A stretch of 64,000 nt of DNA from Datnioides undecimradiatus (GCA_008933995.1 WARS01001600.1:1-64000), one strand, 5' to 3'; positions 38,301 through 53,300 are shown, counted from the first letter of the stretch. Program-made: numbers and translations. Notes: generated by a model from the letters alone, not told the origin.

Positions 38301-41300
38301 TGAAAGTCCTGCTCAACGGATCATAATGCTTCATTTACTAAAATCCTATAACTTAATACTGTTTGAATGTTATATTAAATTTCATTCTGCGAGGTTGCTG
38401 CCCGAAAAAGGGAGCAATAATCGGACCATGGTCCTCAGATTCTGTTGGACAGTTATGAATCCTCGCTGGCAGAAACGTGGGGTTTCGTCTTTTTAAGGAG
38501 GACACAGATGGTTATTTCACTGACAACGTTATGTATCTTGTCAAAGATGATGTCAGTTTAACGTTGAATGAGTCATTTGCAGAGGTAAGCCGCTCTGTTA
38601 AGCCGCTGTACTCCGCTGTGCCAGGATCAGTAGGCCTGCACTGGCAGGTCACTGGTTATATAACCGCCGTTTAATCCCCCTCATACACTACAGCTGCTCT
38701 TACTATACTGCTCTTATGTATCCCACTGTAGGCCTGTAATGGAAATGAAGAAATAACCCATTCTGACAGGACTTTCTTTATGCGCTAGAATATCTGGGAT
38801 ATGTATGTTGCCTCTGGCTGTTTCCATATGGACACAGCCACATATACACATTAATGTAGGTCTGAGTACACAATGTACAGAAAATCATTCGGTTTCAGCC
38901 AGTTCAGCCTCTAGGCAAAGCAGTTGTGATGATGACTTTTTAATTGAAAATTGCTGTTAATGTTTTGTGCTGATTTAGATGGTTTAACATTTTTACAATA
39001 TTCAAGCTCAAATATGGCTACAGGTTAAAGATATACACATAATTTAAGTAAATTTCCATGGTAGAAAAAAAAAAAAAGAGCCTAAAACCAAAAAACCAAG
39101 TGAGGCACGTTTTACTGTAGATTTAATGCTGAGTGAAGTCCTCCCACGCTGGAATGATTTATGTAATTAAAAGTTAAAACATATTCACCACATAAATGTT
39201 TCCCAAAGTGTTTTCCAATTTATTATGAATGAATCATTGCAGCAAACCAGTATCTGGGGCTTAATGTGTGATGATGGGGTTGGAAATGGGTTTAGTGGTT
39301 AGCAAGTGCTACTGACAAAGAAAGACTGATTTTCTGGTATCCATTACCTTAAAGCTGCGCTTCCAGTACTGTCCACACCTCGAGTAGAGTAACAGAGGTT
39401 AAAGTCACACATGCAGTATTGGCTAAAGTGAAATTTCATCTGTACTTGTCCTCACACGAGAAGATGAAGATAAGCTCTTAGTTTGCCATCACCAGAGTCT
39501 TGCTGCAAACTGTGCGTGTGTGTGCCCGCATGCGTGCGTGCGTGCGTGTTTGTTTGTTTGTATATGTGTGTATGTTCCCAAGCTACAGTGAGGAGCGGAG
39601 CCGCCGTGTGCCAGCTTCTGTTATGTAATGAGAAATCACATTAGAATACACTTTGGTGTTGGCCAGGCCGGGCAGCTTGGCACGCTTTCTGTTTTGTTGT
39701 CACCGTCCACCTGCTCCTCCCGTCCTGTCCTTCTCCTTCCGCCCTTGCTCATCATCTGTCCCCCCCCCCCAACCCCAACAGACCACCGCATGCATGGCAA
39801 AGAAGGTGCTCTGTCTTTCTCTCAGCGAGTGCATACGTGAACAAGTGCACAAGAGAAGCGCGTGTCCGAGTGTGCACTGGCATAAGCATGCGCTTGAGCG
39901 TGTGCGTCTGTGATGTTGCACAGCAGGCTCACAGCACACCAGCGCTGACAGCTGCAGGGTTAAAGGTCGCTCTCTGCAGCAGCTTTCTAACTGCTCCTCC
40001 TCAAAGCCAAAATGATGAATTGATAAGACAATTGACAGAAAATCCACTGGGAACAATTTTAACAATCCATTCATCATTTGAGTCATTAACGAAGTAAGAA
40101 GGTTGTGCCAGTTTAGTGATGTGGTTGGAATTAATATCACAATAAATAAATATTCTCCTGATATCGACATTGGTATGATTGGTAGATGTAAATTGCATAA
40201 AAATTGTCTTAAAGCCAAATTCATTGCAGTGAAGTCTTTCATCGACATGCATTACATGAAAGCAAACACATAAAACTGCTTAAATCGCTCATTTGTGTTC
40301 CGTTACATTAGCCCGAAACAAGAGAATTCTGTTAAACACAGCAAACCTAGCTTTAAAAATCATTAGACAAAGCTGACTGGACAAGATGGGAAATAATTAA
40401 GATTTATTGTTTTATTATTATTATTCATTTTTATAGTAAAATGTTGCCCCGCTGATAGTGAGCGCTAATTCATGTTTACACTCAATCCTGTTTGTAATAT
40501 ATTTGTCATAGTGAATTATTGTTCTCAGAGACAAACACTACCAGCCAGAGCCCGAGTGTAGCACACTGGCTTTGACTTCAGTGGGAGTAACTTGGCAGCA
40601 GATCTTTCACATGAGGGTGTCATGTGTGGTATTTCTACAGTATACAATTCTGTGTAGGCACTTTGTTACACATCAGTATTTGGTTATTTTCCATCTGCTT
40701 GTCAAGAACAAGTGTGCGTGTGAGATCTTCCCCTGTAGCATGTTGTGATGTGAGGCTCCACTGTAACATTAGCATGTACCTGTTTGCTTGTGGTTGACAT
40801 TCTTTTTCTCCTGGTTGACAAATGCATACCAGCCGAGATGTGTGAAGATGAACGGAGCTGTTACATAAGAAGCTAATGCACTGCTTTATGGTCACATGTT
40901 CTCAAGCTGTTATCTATACAATGCTGGATGTTGGTGTGATACCCCCGGTGTGTGGAAAGTGTCTTCTCACATTCTTTTGGGCCAGTTCATGGGATCATAG
41001 GCTATATTTATTTGTATTTCTCAGAAAGACAGCGATTCTTCTCAGTAAGAGGATCTCACCCTTTGCTTGTTTGCATGTAAGCGCGTGAGAGCGTGTGTGA
41101 GAGAGTCACCCAACACTGACTCCACAAGCCCTGACTGCTGTCATCCCTCTGTGTGTTTTATAAAAGGGAGAAATAAATAGATTGTCTCTGTTTCCCTATC
41201 AATGCTGAGTGTGTTTGTGCACTCACACACACACACACGCGCGCGCACAAGTGTCACTTCTGCTCACATGGGAGAAACTCGACAGCAGCAAAAGAGGTAA

Positions 41301-44300
41301 CTCGTAGAGAGCGAGAGAGAGATTGTTTATGATGGTCTGCCAAATAGAGAGACAGGTCAGAACAGACTGTTCCGCTGCTCTCTCTCGCGCTGCTATGCCA
41401 GCCAATCAGCAGTTGGCGTTCTGCACTGCCAGGTGGACCCAGGCATCCTGCTGCTGGTAGTGTGAAGTTTAGTTTTCATTCCCAGAGACACAAGCAGAGC
41501 AGGGAGGGGCAAAAGTGGCACTTGTTATTGCTTTGGTGTTGGAGGAATATTAGAGCATTGCGAATATTGCAGTCAGATATTAGTCACTGCCGCTGATATT
41601 GACTCATCTCTTTGCTTTCTCATTGCTGTTATTATTTGATTGGACAGGAAGGTCGAATAAAATCATATAATAAAATCATAATTAATATCATCACAGTATT
41701 TACGTTGAGACAGTACATAAGTCTGTAATATTTCTGTATGAATATGCAGTTGTTAGCAGCTAATACTTAAATTTTACTGACCAAATGCTGCATTCTGTTT
41801 TTTACTTATACTATAAAAGTGACTTTCCATTAGCTACATCCTTTATCTGTGCCTGCTCGACCTTTAAGGGGTCAGCAGGACTGTAGCCAATCCCCTCTGA
41901 CACTGGGCGAGAGGCAGGGTGCAGCCCAGACAGTCAATCACAGGGCTAACCCTTAGAGAAGAATCCCCATCCCTATGCACTTTCACAGACACGGGCCGGA
42001 TGGTCTGACCTGCATGCTTTTGAACTATGGGCGGAAGCCAGAGCACCCAAAGAAAAGCCAGCACAAAGAGTAGTTAGCTAAATAGCAGATGGCGCAGAGA
42101 TCATCAGAATGCTCCCGTGCACTCATTTATAGTTTGGAATAAGCTCCCCTCTGAGATTTCATTAGGCTGTATCACTTGTGCTCTGAGCTTGTTGTTTTCC
42201 CACATCTCCAGTCCAGTACAAAGGAGCTGCTCCCAGCTACATGTGTGTGCAGCAGGTTGTTTAGAGGTCGTCTCCCTCTGAAAGATTACATTTAATGCAC
42301 AGTTTGGTTCAGACAGGAAGAAACGCTTCGTCCACTAGTTTTTCTAGCAACTTGAACGTCCCACAGTTCACAATACACTCAGTTTTACCAGCTATGCAGT
42401 GATTTATTTGAAAGGATTTGGGTTTCTGCTAAAACCTTTCTGGTAAGGTGGAATTTAAAGAAACCATTGGAAACAAACAAAAGTTGTTTTTCCACTCAGC
42501 TGTTCTCACCAGAGCTCACTGTGTGTTAACCTTGAGGTTTAGCAATGTGTTGAACGAGTGTCCCTCCTCAGAACACATTCACAAATTTGAGTATTTTAAA
42601 TTGTGCATTAATACCTCCAGGTTTGTCAGCCTGCAGTTTTCCTCTTCTTTACCTTGAATTGTTGCATTTCTCTGCATGGTTTTGGTGCCAGTAGTCACCA
42701 GCAGGACTGTGTATCTTTGTGTGTGTGTGTGTGTGTGTGGGCTCGATACACACCAACTACAAACCCACGCGTAACAACATTTCTCCACAGCTTTAAGAGT
42801 GGCCAAAAACTCCTTAGGTTGCCTATTCTTCCTGCATTATACAGAAAAGAGGATCAGTTGGAGCTGCTCAGTCAGTGATTGCTTTATGAAAATATTAATG
42901 GATGGTGATCCACGCGCTCCTGACCTCCAGTGTAACTATACTATAAGACCAACAATCTGGGAATATTGTGTCACGTCAGATACAACAGCGAACAGAGCAA
43001 ATGATTGTCAGGAACTCAAACCAAGTTCGCATGTCTCGACTTAAAGAATAGCTTTAATCGCTGTGAAGTGTAAACGCACAAACACAGTGAAGCCATCATC
43101 ACGCGCAGTTACTTCCCTGTGACAAGCATGCAGCCTCAAAAGCCCGTCCTTTCAGTCGTAACCTTTTGATCGATATCAGCTGATGTCCGACGCTAAACAG
43201 AAACGTGTCAGGCATCTGTTACACTTGACATCCCTTAGATTAAGCTTGATGTAAACACAGAGTGCGTGCTAGACAGTTTAATCTCCCCGCAGCGGGCCAA
43301 AGTTCACTGAGTGGTGAGGTGTTGCAAGAATGCAGAATTACAGTCTCTGTCTCTGTCAACATGCTTTGTTGTTGCGATCTTTTGTTTTCCCGTGAAGTCC
43401 CAGTGAAAAGCAAAGCCATAATGAGGGATCATCCCTTTCTTTCTGACTCCTCACCTTGCTTTGACCCATTTCTGCTTCTCCAACACCACCCTCCATCCCT
43501 CAGGCCAGCAGCCCCACATCTTTGAAGTAATTGAGCACAGTGGATGGACGGATTTTACTTCCACCAAGCTGGTCGCACGCCAAAGGGACATTTCCGCTGT
43601 CTCTTATTCCCGGCTTTGGGAAGCAGTTCATCCTGGCCGGTGGAATGCGTTTTAGTGCGGCCTCTCTGTTCACTGTGCCTTTCAGCCTCATAGGAGTAGG
43701 GTTTCAAAAGTAGCTCGCGAGCTGCCTGAGCCGCTTCTGACATTTATGAATAGAGCATTTATGCAAAGTTATCCCTCTGGGCTTCCTCTTTTGTGCACAG
43801 TACGTATCAGTCCGCTCACACGGAACAACTGGGGATATGAACAGTGGATGTACATCCCCTCTTGTGACTGATGGTTTGATTTATCCCTTCTCTTTACTCC
43901 TCCCTTCCATTTAACTCTTCCTCCACAAAAAAACATTACAACAACACAATGTTTTCATCTCTCTGAGTATAAATCCATGTAAGTTTGGACAGATTTATGA
44001 TTTTGTCATGTAAAGTAGTGATGGAGTCAGTTACAAGAGCACCTTTTAATGTAGTTGAACACCTCTGAGGAATGCATTGGATTTGTAAACCATTAGCTGA
44101 CGTTATCCACGATCACTTATCCATGTACTTTAGACAGTGGGGGAGTAGTCTGATTGAGAAAGATGAGAGAAATGGGTGGAATGTATCCCAGGAGCACGTG
44201 ATGCTGTAGTCACGGGATCCTAGCACAAACAGAAAGGAAAAACCTCACGGGTGTTGCTGGCGGTTGCGTGTGAATGGTCATACTTAGTTAAAACAACATC

Positions 44301-47300
44301 TAGAAGGTGATTTGAATGCAAGACGATCCTTTTTAGCTGTTAAAGGTCAAGATATTTGTTAGTGTTGATGTGTCGACAGTATTAAAGTTTGACAGAGCCT
44401 GTGGAATATGTGGTGTGGACTTTACAGCCCCTCAACACTTGGTTTCACATCTTTAATATTTCCTTTTCAATACCCACAGTTAGATAAACAGAACAAAGTT
44501 CAAGGAAAACACAGGAAACTATCTAAACGTCTAAACTTTGGTATAAGATATCCAAATGTAACCAGATCACTAATAACTGAATGAGAATAGACATGATAAC
44601 AAAACGAACTCTTACCTAGTGTTCTGATTGGTTCACCTCTGTGCACCGTGTACAGAGGTGCCTCAGTCGCTTATTTGTTTTTCTACTGTCTTATATCGTG
44701 TACCGCCACAGCGCATGTGCACGTGCACGCTCGGCGCAGGTTCAAACTGCCTCTACAGAAGAATCACAGCTTTGCATAACCGAATTAGCTGTCATTATAG
44801 TCATGCTACAGGCTGCGGTCAGAGCGCGCGCCAGCACTTCATGGATGGTCGCACACACACATTAATGAATCCTGTTTGACGCACTGCTTACATTATAATT
44901 GCATTTTACATCGCGTCTGTCAAAGGAATTAAGGTAGTGGGATTAACTCAAATCATCATTTACTTCCAGTTTAATCACTGCTCCTGACCAGTGACACTTG
45001 ATATATTACAACAGTCACCGTCCTTGTGATCAGATCCCTCCGTTGTGCTGCAGGACATTTTCCTAAACAGTTTTGAAAGCTGCAATAAACGCAGCTTGAC
45101 CCTGGCCCGAGGAGCTGCCAGCTCACCAAAAATACTGACGTTAGTGCTGCGAACAGTGGAGAGCTTTCGTGTCCTGTGATGCTGCACATGCTGCCGTTAC
45201 ACAAGAGCGAAATCTTGATTTTAGGATGTGGGATGATGGTTTTGGTCTAAAAGTCGCATCTGCTCCAAGTCATCACTCCCGTTTCCTCACACTCTAAACT
45301 CTCTCACACACTGAGTCACACACGCACACACACCTCCACGCACGGCCTTGTCACCGTGATGTCACCATGTCCTCTAGCTTTCCATCCCTCAAAAAAAAGG
45401 AAAAAAAAAATAAGAATAGCGTTGCTACGGAGACAGAGCCGGGACGTTGTTTCATCGTCGTGACGTCTGCCAGGCTGGACGAAGGATCAGCCAATTGCGA
45501 GTGGACAAGCAGGCGTTATTAAAAGCAAAGCTGCTATTTTTGGGACTGGCCGTGGCATTACTCAGCAGAGTGCAGCAAAGTCAGACGTACACATTCCCTT
45601 GGTGGGGGGAAGAGGTGTGTGTTTGCGTGTGTAAGTGCGTGTGTGTGTGTGTGTTTTGCTGTTATGAAATAACATTTGAGGTGACCAGAAAGGATTTGTC
45701 CTGCATCCTGTCACATGGGAGTCCTCACTGAGTTAGCGAGGCCGGACACACAACAGGAAGTGTGTTTGTGTATTTATGTTATATGGCCGTAGCTAATAAA
45801 GTGTTCTGTTCACTACCGTGGAATTTACAGAACGCAGGATTTAGATAAGCCACAGTTAATTAAACTGTAGATTTTCTCTCCTCCGCATGCTGCTCCGGCT
45901 CCCTCTCTGTCGTTCTCCTGAATAAGAGACAGATGGCAGAGGTTGTTTATATAATCGTAAAAAGCCCTTCCTGTATCGGTGCTCATAACTAGACACGCTG
46001 CAGGCTCACGCTACTGATGAACAAACAAACACGCTCCCAATTATGTGCACCTGCAGAGGGCTGACAGCAGAGCCCAGGACGGGACGGCGCTCTTTGATTT
46101 GTCTCGTCACATTCGCTGTGCTGGGCGCAACGCAACCGGAGCCGCTCTGTGTAGAGCTGAAATAACAGAAAAAGACTTGACAACCACAATATTTTGATAA
46201 TCAGGTATCCCATTAAGGCTGCGACATGAATATTTCTATATTCACAATGTGCAATTTAGTGATCCACAGAGAGCTGCCTCTTTGCTCTGCTCTCAGCTTA
46301 TTGTTTAGTTTTCAGGACACAACTTTTATATTTTTCTTAAGTCTCAGACTTTTATCAACTTGATTTACTGAAGTAAACCCCTGTTCGATGCTCCATATCA
46401 CTGTAAACTGCATAAAATCACTAATTACTAATGAAAAAATCATTACATTGAAGGTTAATGCTTGCTATTGATCCGTACGCTACGGCTACTTTGGGCTTGC
46501 ACCAGTGCAGAACTGTCTCATTTCACCAGCCGGATAGAAAACCTTCTGTGGGACAGAATCATATAGAGCCTGATTCCTCTGGATCAGCTGATCCCTGTGT
46601 GTTTGTGTACTTGTTTGTGTACTTGTTGACGCACAGCAGGTTGAAGATACTGAAACAATGCAAAGAGTTTCTCAGCACACTCACACAACACCTTCTGAGA
46701 CAGGGGACTGATGGGCTGTTTGAATGCGTGTGATCAAAGAGGACGGGGTCAGCGAGGTCATCAAGGCACAGTCTGGTCGCTCACGTACTGTATGATGATG
46801 AGTCTGTGTGGCCTTTTGAACGGGTCGGGGGGGGCCTCAGGTCACACGCAGGGCGTGGCGAGGCTGCTGACCACAAGACTCAGTATACACGTACTGTAGA
46901 TGCTATTACATCATCCAGTTACATGTGTGATTCTGTTAAGCATCTGTGAATGATTCCCTTGTTTGATTAAAATCCAGTCACAAGCTAAGACAACAAGCAA
47001 TCACCACGACCTGGTGTATCTGTTGCATGTCAGTCAGCAAACACCCGAATGACTGTAGCTTTCGAGCGGTCTCACACTGGATTCGGGCGGTTTTCATGGT
47101 GGTCCTGATACATAGTGCGCTCGGTGAGTGTGCCCTAGATTCACCACAGGTAAGGGGAACAGGGGGCATGTGGGCGAGATAGATTTCAGTTGCCAGTGAG
47201 ATCAGGTGACTGGTGTTAAGCTGCCGGCCCTGCTGAGTTGCTCTCTGCCTAGAAAATACACGCTCAGGTTACCACGTTGTTAGTTTCTCTGCAGAACTGA

Positions 47301-50300
47301 AGCAGGTTGAATCGTAAGTGTTTGGTGTGACAGAATTGTTTTTCATGCAGAAACAACTGGTTTGGTCTTGAAGTAGCTCAAAATATATAACCAATTAGAT
47401 ATGAACATCGAGTTCTGAGATGCTGGCGGACGGGATGATGTGGAAAATGAGTTCAATCTGGCGCAGCTCGTGTTTTCTAAAGTATGATTGTCTGCTGCCT
47501 CTGCTCCTTAGTCGAGGGCACAAGTGCATTCCTTATCCACCCCCGTGTTCTTTGTTAGTTCTTCCTCTAGCCACTCAATTATATAACCACTCAACTTATG
47601 TAATGAAATTTAACAGCAGCAAGTGATGACATAAGTTCGGCAAAGCATTTTGTACCATTTTAAGAATCTAAAATCATGATAATATGCTCTGCCATCTGTT
47701 GGCTTCCACCGAGATGAAGTGTGTGTATTTCATGGTTTGCTGCCCTGAGAATCTGCGACAGTTAAAGCCGCGCGGCGTAGAAACTCCTCAAGGTGCACTG
47801 ATTCCGTGCTATCTACTGTTGTTGATCAGATCTCGGCCATCTGGGAGTGATTACCAGGAGAGGAACTGACTGCGAGATAACAAAAACAAGTTCCTCTCTG
47901 AAGATAAAGCTCACTAAGATAAGCCTCCCGTCCGTCATTCCTAGACGGACGCAGCACACGCATTCAGCTGCAGAAAGTGTAGATAGATCACACGTTTGTC
48001 ACATGTCCAGCTTTTGCTGATTCTCCAGCTTCCTTGGGATCTCATTAAAGTACAAATCCAGCCTGCAGGAAGAGCACAGGGCTGATTATGTATCTGGTGA
48101 TGGAGCAGCCAGTGGTTTCAGTATGGACACTGAAAGAAGAACTATGATTTTACAGCGTTTGAATGTTTGTTTTCATTCATGTGCCTCTCATGGTAATCAT
48201 CAATGGAGTGTCGTGCTACGGAGTGTTTGCTTAAAGGTGGGAAATGCATCGCCATAACTCAACTCCTGTCAAATATACACTCACACTGACGTATAGACGT
48301 ATTACCCATCAGCACCCTGAAGCTTGGCCAGAAGCTTTACTCAGAAAATGTAGGAAATCTCTACATCTACAAAGGCCAAGTTATTCATACACATCACACA
48401 GGAGTGAGACACAAGAGAAAAGTTAAGTAACAATCACACATTGTGAATTTTCATTGTCACTGCATATTTAAACGTTCTCACTGTTAATTCTGTTTGCAAG
48501 AATATGTCCTGGCTGAATAAAAGTCTCTGTTTTTATCTTGAATCTAGCCGCCGTGTGTTTGCCTTCAAAGATTTAATCTAAATATTTTGTTTTTCAGAAT
48601 TCAAAGAGTGCCCAGGGCCTGGTGGGACTGAAGAACCTAGGAAACACTGTGAGTACAGCAGACACGTATACGTCTCATTACGTCTGCCTGGTGCCAAAAG
48701 TGTAGTCGAGTTCTTTGCGGGAGCTCCCTCTAAATTCCCATAATGCAGCTGGTGTTACACCGACAGCAGTTTGTTGATATCAGAGAGAGTCCACGTAAGA
48801 GTGGTTGTTCAGAAGAGTATCAGTCTACCAGGCAACAGGCAGAAGGATGACTCCTAAAATAAACGATTTGTGCTTGTGTGTGTGTGTGTGTGTGTGTTGC
48901 TGTCAGTGTGTGTGAGAGTGTGTACAGTAACCTAATCAGAGAGCTCTGAACTATGGACCGGGGAGCACTCGTTCTCCCTCCCTGACTGGTCTGATCTTAC
49001 CAAATTGCACGTGTCTCATGTGGACACGTGATAGGAGCAGCATATACACAGTGCTGCGTCTGAAAACATGCGTTTGCATGTGTTTGATGCCACTTTCTAC
49101 ACCACAGTTCGTTAACTTTGTCTTGTAAACTTCAAAAAATAAATGAAAACATTTCCAGATCTATAAAACATCATTCATCGCACCATATTTTAACTTTAAA
49201 GACACACATTGTACGTCTGTCCAACTACAAACCCCTGATGGGTGGTCAGAGACCTGGACTGACACAACAGATCACAAGTGCGGGAGGGGAAAACATGTTC
49301 ATTGGAAGATTTAGGTGCTTTCCTGCCAACATAAACACCATCTGTACATAAATGTGAGGCTAGTCACATCTGACACAGCTGTCAGTTAGTTTAGCTTAGC
49401 ATAAAGACTGGACGTCCAGGAACTCAAGTGTAAAACCAACACATCATGGTTTTATGGGGGTTATGTGCAGGACTATTTCTTGGAGCCTTGTTCTTTCAGT
49501 GCGGTTGCCAGGCAACCGGTGGAAAACCCCCCCCTGGAAAAATAATAGCGTGGTATTTTGGGGATGTTTTGAATGAGATGTGTCTCCTTTTATATCTTTC
49601 TGCTAAGCTAAGCTAACTGTATACAGGCTCCAGCATCAAATTGTTGTTTTTACACTTTGGGTTTGGGTCTCGCAGTTAGGCGGATATTATCTTTGAACAG
49701 AGTTTCAAGTCTTTATGCTAAGCTAAGCTAACCAGCTTTTGGTCTCAGCCTCATATTTACAGACACAAGAGCGGCATCAATCAATCACGTAACTCGGCAG
49801 CAAAGTGATTCAGTGTTTTTCCTAAAAGCTCTAACTGTAATTTTCTAGACTCAGTTGGTTGACACGCATGTCGGCGGCTGTAGTGCGTAGGACGTTTATA
49901 TATTTAACTCTTTTAAACAATGTAAATCATCCAAGTCAAAACACAGATACTTTATAGAGCTTGTGTGACAAAGAAAATGAAAAATAATCCCATAAAAATC
50001 AAAATTTACAAGATAAATTTTAATTCCGCATGAGAGCCATCACCGAACGAAGGAGGCTGGAGCTTGATGTTATTTATTCTGCTGGGGACTCAAACTGTTT
50101 GTGATGTTTTTCCTTGCAGTGTTTCATGAACAGTATCCTGCAGTGTCTCAGCAACACACACAGCCTGCGAGACTACTGCCTGCACAACTCGCACCGCAGA
50201 GACCTTAACAACAACAGCCGCACCAACACAGCCCTCATGGAAGGTGAGAGACGTGTCACACAGGCCCCCTAGAGTCCAAAACAAACACCTCTCGCAGCTG

Positions 50301-53300
50301 CTCGCAAGCAACGCGCTCCTCCGCTCCTTACCTCTGGATTAGATTTGCATCTTTCAGAACACGTGTGAGGCAAACAAGCTCCTCTGCTGCCGGCCTGGCG
50401 AGACACGACAGTGTTTTTCTAGGTCTTCTAAATGTTTTACAGTCACACAAGACAAGGAAATGAACTGTACCTTCAGTTCCACATCAGCCTGAATACATTA
50501 CAGTTGTAGATCTCACCAAGTGTGTCTTAGATCCCAGTGCCTGAGTAACATGAGTGTTTCTGTCCGGGTAGAATTTGCCAAGCTGATACAGACCATGTGG
50601 ACGTCGTCCAGCAGTGAGGCGGTCAGCCCGTCTGAATTCAAAACTCAGATCCAGAGATATGCTCCCAGATTCGTGGGATACAAGTAAGCTGCATGCATCT
50701 TCATCATGATGAGAGTCAGTGTCTGGTGTTGTGTCTGAAATCAGAAGTATCAGCTGATGTTTTCGAGCTCTGACCGACTGTTCCTGTGTCCGGCAGCCAA
50801 CAGGACGCTCAGGAGTTCCTGCGTTTCCTCCTGGACGGCCTGCACAACGAGGTCAACAGGGTCACTGTGAGGCCGAGGGGCACTGTGGAGGACTTCGACC
50901 ACCTGCCGTAAGTTCATCTGCCCGATAAACGAACGTAGAGACCAAATCTCACGATGGGGTTCAAACATTCGCATCTCAGCAATAAAAGCGGAAGGATGAG
51001 CAGGTGTTGATTAATATCACAGATAAATATATAGTTTCAGTTTAGAGGCCTCAGTATTTACAACATGGTGATGCATAACGCGTCCAAGAAAAGAAAGTGC
51101 TTCACAATGCAGGCGTAACATCATACAAATATGTACAAAACAACATAAAAACAGAAAGTGAGTGCCATTGTTAATTTTACATAAAAATCAAAGTTGCATA
51201 AGATGCATAAAATCACATTACGACATTTTGTACGCTGGCTGGAAAACAGGCGTGCCAGAGCTGAATCCTGACGATCCGATCACTGACTCTGCTCACGTCC
51301 AAACTGATGAATGGCAAATGTTGCTGCACGCCTGGTTCTCCGTCTGCATACGCATGATAAATGAGGGCCAGTGTGTGCACATGTACCTGCGCTACCTGAC
51401 ACCTCTCAGCGCTGCGCTCAGGATGAGCAGCGATCAGGCTCGGCAGTCCTGGTAGACCTAAGCACACAGAAACACCCACAGAGTCGGTGATTTCACTGAA
51501 AAAAAGTGAATTTGAAATTAAGCAGTGTGATTGGTTGATACGAGGAATGTCGGGGAGTTCACTGAAGAGCAGAATGAGACATCAGGGCCGCTGCCAAATC
51601 CGTGTTCACGTCATGCAGTAATCAGTATGAAAACATCATTAAGGTTTCATCATGAGGCTGTCGTCCAAGGCTGCGTGCCACAGTTTCACCTCCTGTGCTG
51701 CGTTGTTGCCTCTCTGGGGCTCCAGATCAGCTTAATGCTCCAGTTCTTCTTGGATATAATTATCAGTTATCTAACCGTGGTGTGTTTAAGGGTCAGAGTT
51801 AATCTCTGCATCTTTCAGTATTACCCTCGAAACGGGCCCATTCTGCCCTAATATGAAAAACATTGCAGATAAATATTTGTTTCCAGTTTTAAAATGTGTG
51901 TCAGGGTAGAAAATGTCTCTTTAATCCCTCGTTCACATCTTCCGCCGCCACCTACAATGAAGTAGGTCAACCCTCTAAGTGGTGTCTGTTTTCTGCTATT
52001 ATCCATTGCGATATCAGGCCTTTTACTGAATGTGAGCAGCTGAGGGGCATCATCAGTGTGTCTCTGCCTGTCTTGGACTGGATATTGTGACAGTCTCATG
52101 TCTTCTCTGTTCTCCGTGTTCAGGGATGAAGAGAAAGGGAAGAAGATGTGGAGTAAATATCTCGAGAGAGAAGACAGTAAGATAGTCGGTGAGTACGTTT
52201 GGACATTTAATCAGGTTGGACTTTGTTTGTTTATAGGTTTATATAAACAATCATCTTAAAGAAAAGTGCAAAGATTTCTTTTTGAAGTATTTTCCCTGGC
52301 GATCGACTGATGAGCGTCGTGTTTTGTGTCAGACCTGTTCGTAGGGCAGCTGAAGAGCTCTCTGACCTGCAGCCACTGTGGTTTCTGCTCCACCGTCTTC
52401 GACCCCTTTTGGGACCTCTCTCTACCTATCGCCAAGGTTAGGAAGCATACAGACACACACACACACACACAGATGTAACATAGACAAGTGGTTGTCAGTC
52501 ATCCTCACACAAAAGTCCGTGAAGGTCAGCAGGCACTAATGTCTGCAGTCTGAAGCGTGTGTCGACGCATTCATGAATATGTATCCACAGCTCGTAACGT
52601 GAGCTTCTTGGTTTCCCCCCTGTCTCTGTTTGTGCTTTGCTTCGTGTACGTGTGCGCGTGTATTTGTGTGCGTTTGTGTGGCTTGCCTGCGCGCATGCTA
52701 ATGTGAATGCGTCTATGTTTGTGCTCAGAAGGGCTACGGTGAGGTGAGTCTGATGGACTGCGTGCGGCTCTTCACCAAAGAAGACGTCCTCGACGGGGAT
52801 GAGAAGCCGGTGAGAACCAGCAGTCGTACATTGTAGATGTTCGATTTCATTTGTCATTATTATGTTTTCCATTAGCTACATGTACGGTGGTTTACTCAGA
52901 ATTCAAAAAGTGAGTCAACTCCCTCTGTATGTCTTCTCCACAGACGTGCTACAGGTGTAAAGCCAGGAGGAGATGCACGAAGAAGTTCACGATACAGAAG
53001 TTCCCCAAGATCTTAGTGCTGCGTATCCTTTCCACCGCTGATTTACTGATGTGCTCTATGAGACATGTGCAGTGAGCGGTTTCCAAACATCCATGTAGAT
53101 CGAGAAGGATCCAGTTAATGTTTCTCCTTCGACCTGCAGCCGACAGAGTAAAGGCACCGCAGTCGTTGAACTACAGCTCCGATCTAAACTGTGCCGTTAA
53201 CGGCCGTGGCTCTGCAGATCAGTGGGCTGAGTTGTCCACTCAGAGCAGTTGTTCCTTGACTCTCCCTCCTGTCCAGACCTGAAACGCTTCTCCGAGGCAC

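Larger units (their letters stand above)
37989..48597 (+). other. usp2: Large usp2 intron before the shared catalytic exons
   Basis: Runs from the AAG|GTAAGA donor of the short-isoform exon to the TTTTTCAG acceptor at 48597. No exon or other gene is recognised on either strand. It contains a TGCG-type repeat (39529-39548), a C run near 39761-39770, TG/CA microsatellites at about 41223-41247, 42719-42739 and 45615-45654, a teleost repeat (41836-42066) and an isolated E-box CACGTG at 44195-44200. Confidence 0.6.

Noticed and set aside
39700..40248. 182-codon open frame on the minus strand
   Set aside because: It spans a C/G run and AT-rich sequence, has no domain, no codon pattern and no splice context, and lies within a usp2 intron. 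Most likely a chance frame.
51959..51969. RORE-like GAAGTAGGTCA in a usp2 intron
   Set aside because: One mismatch to the ROR/REV-ERB consensus and isolated in intron sequence; too weak to list.
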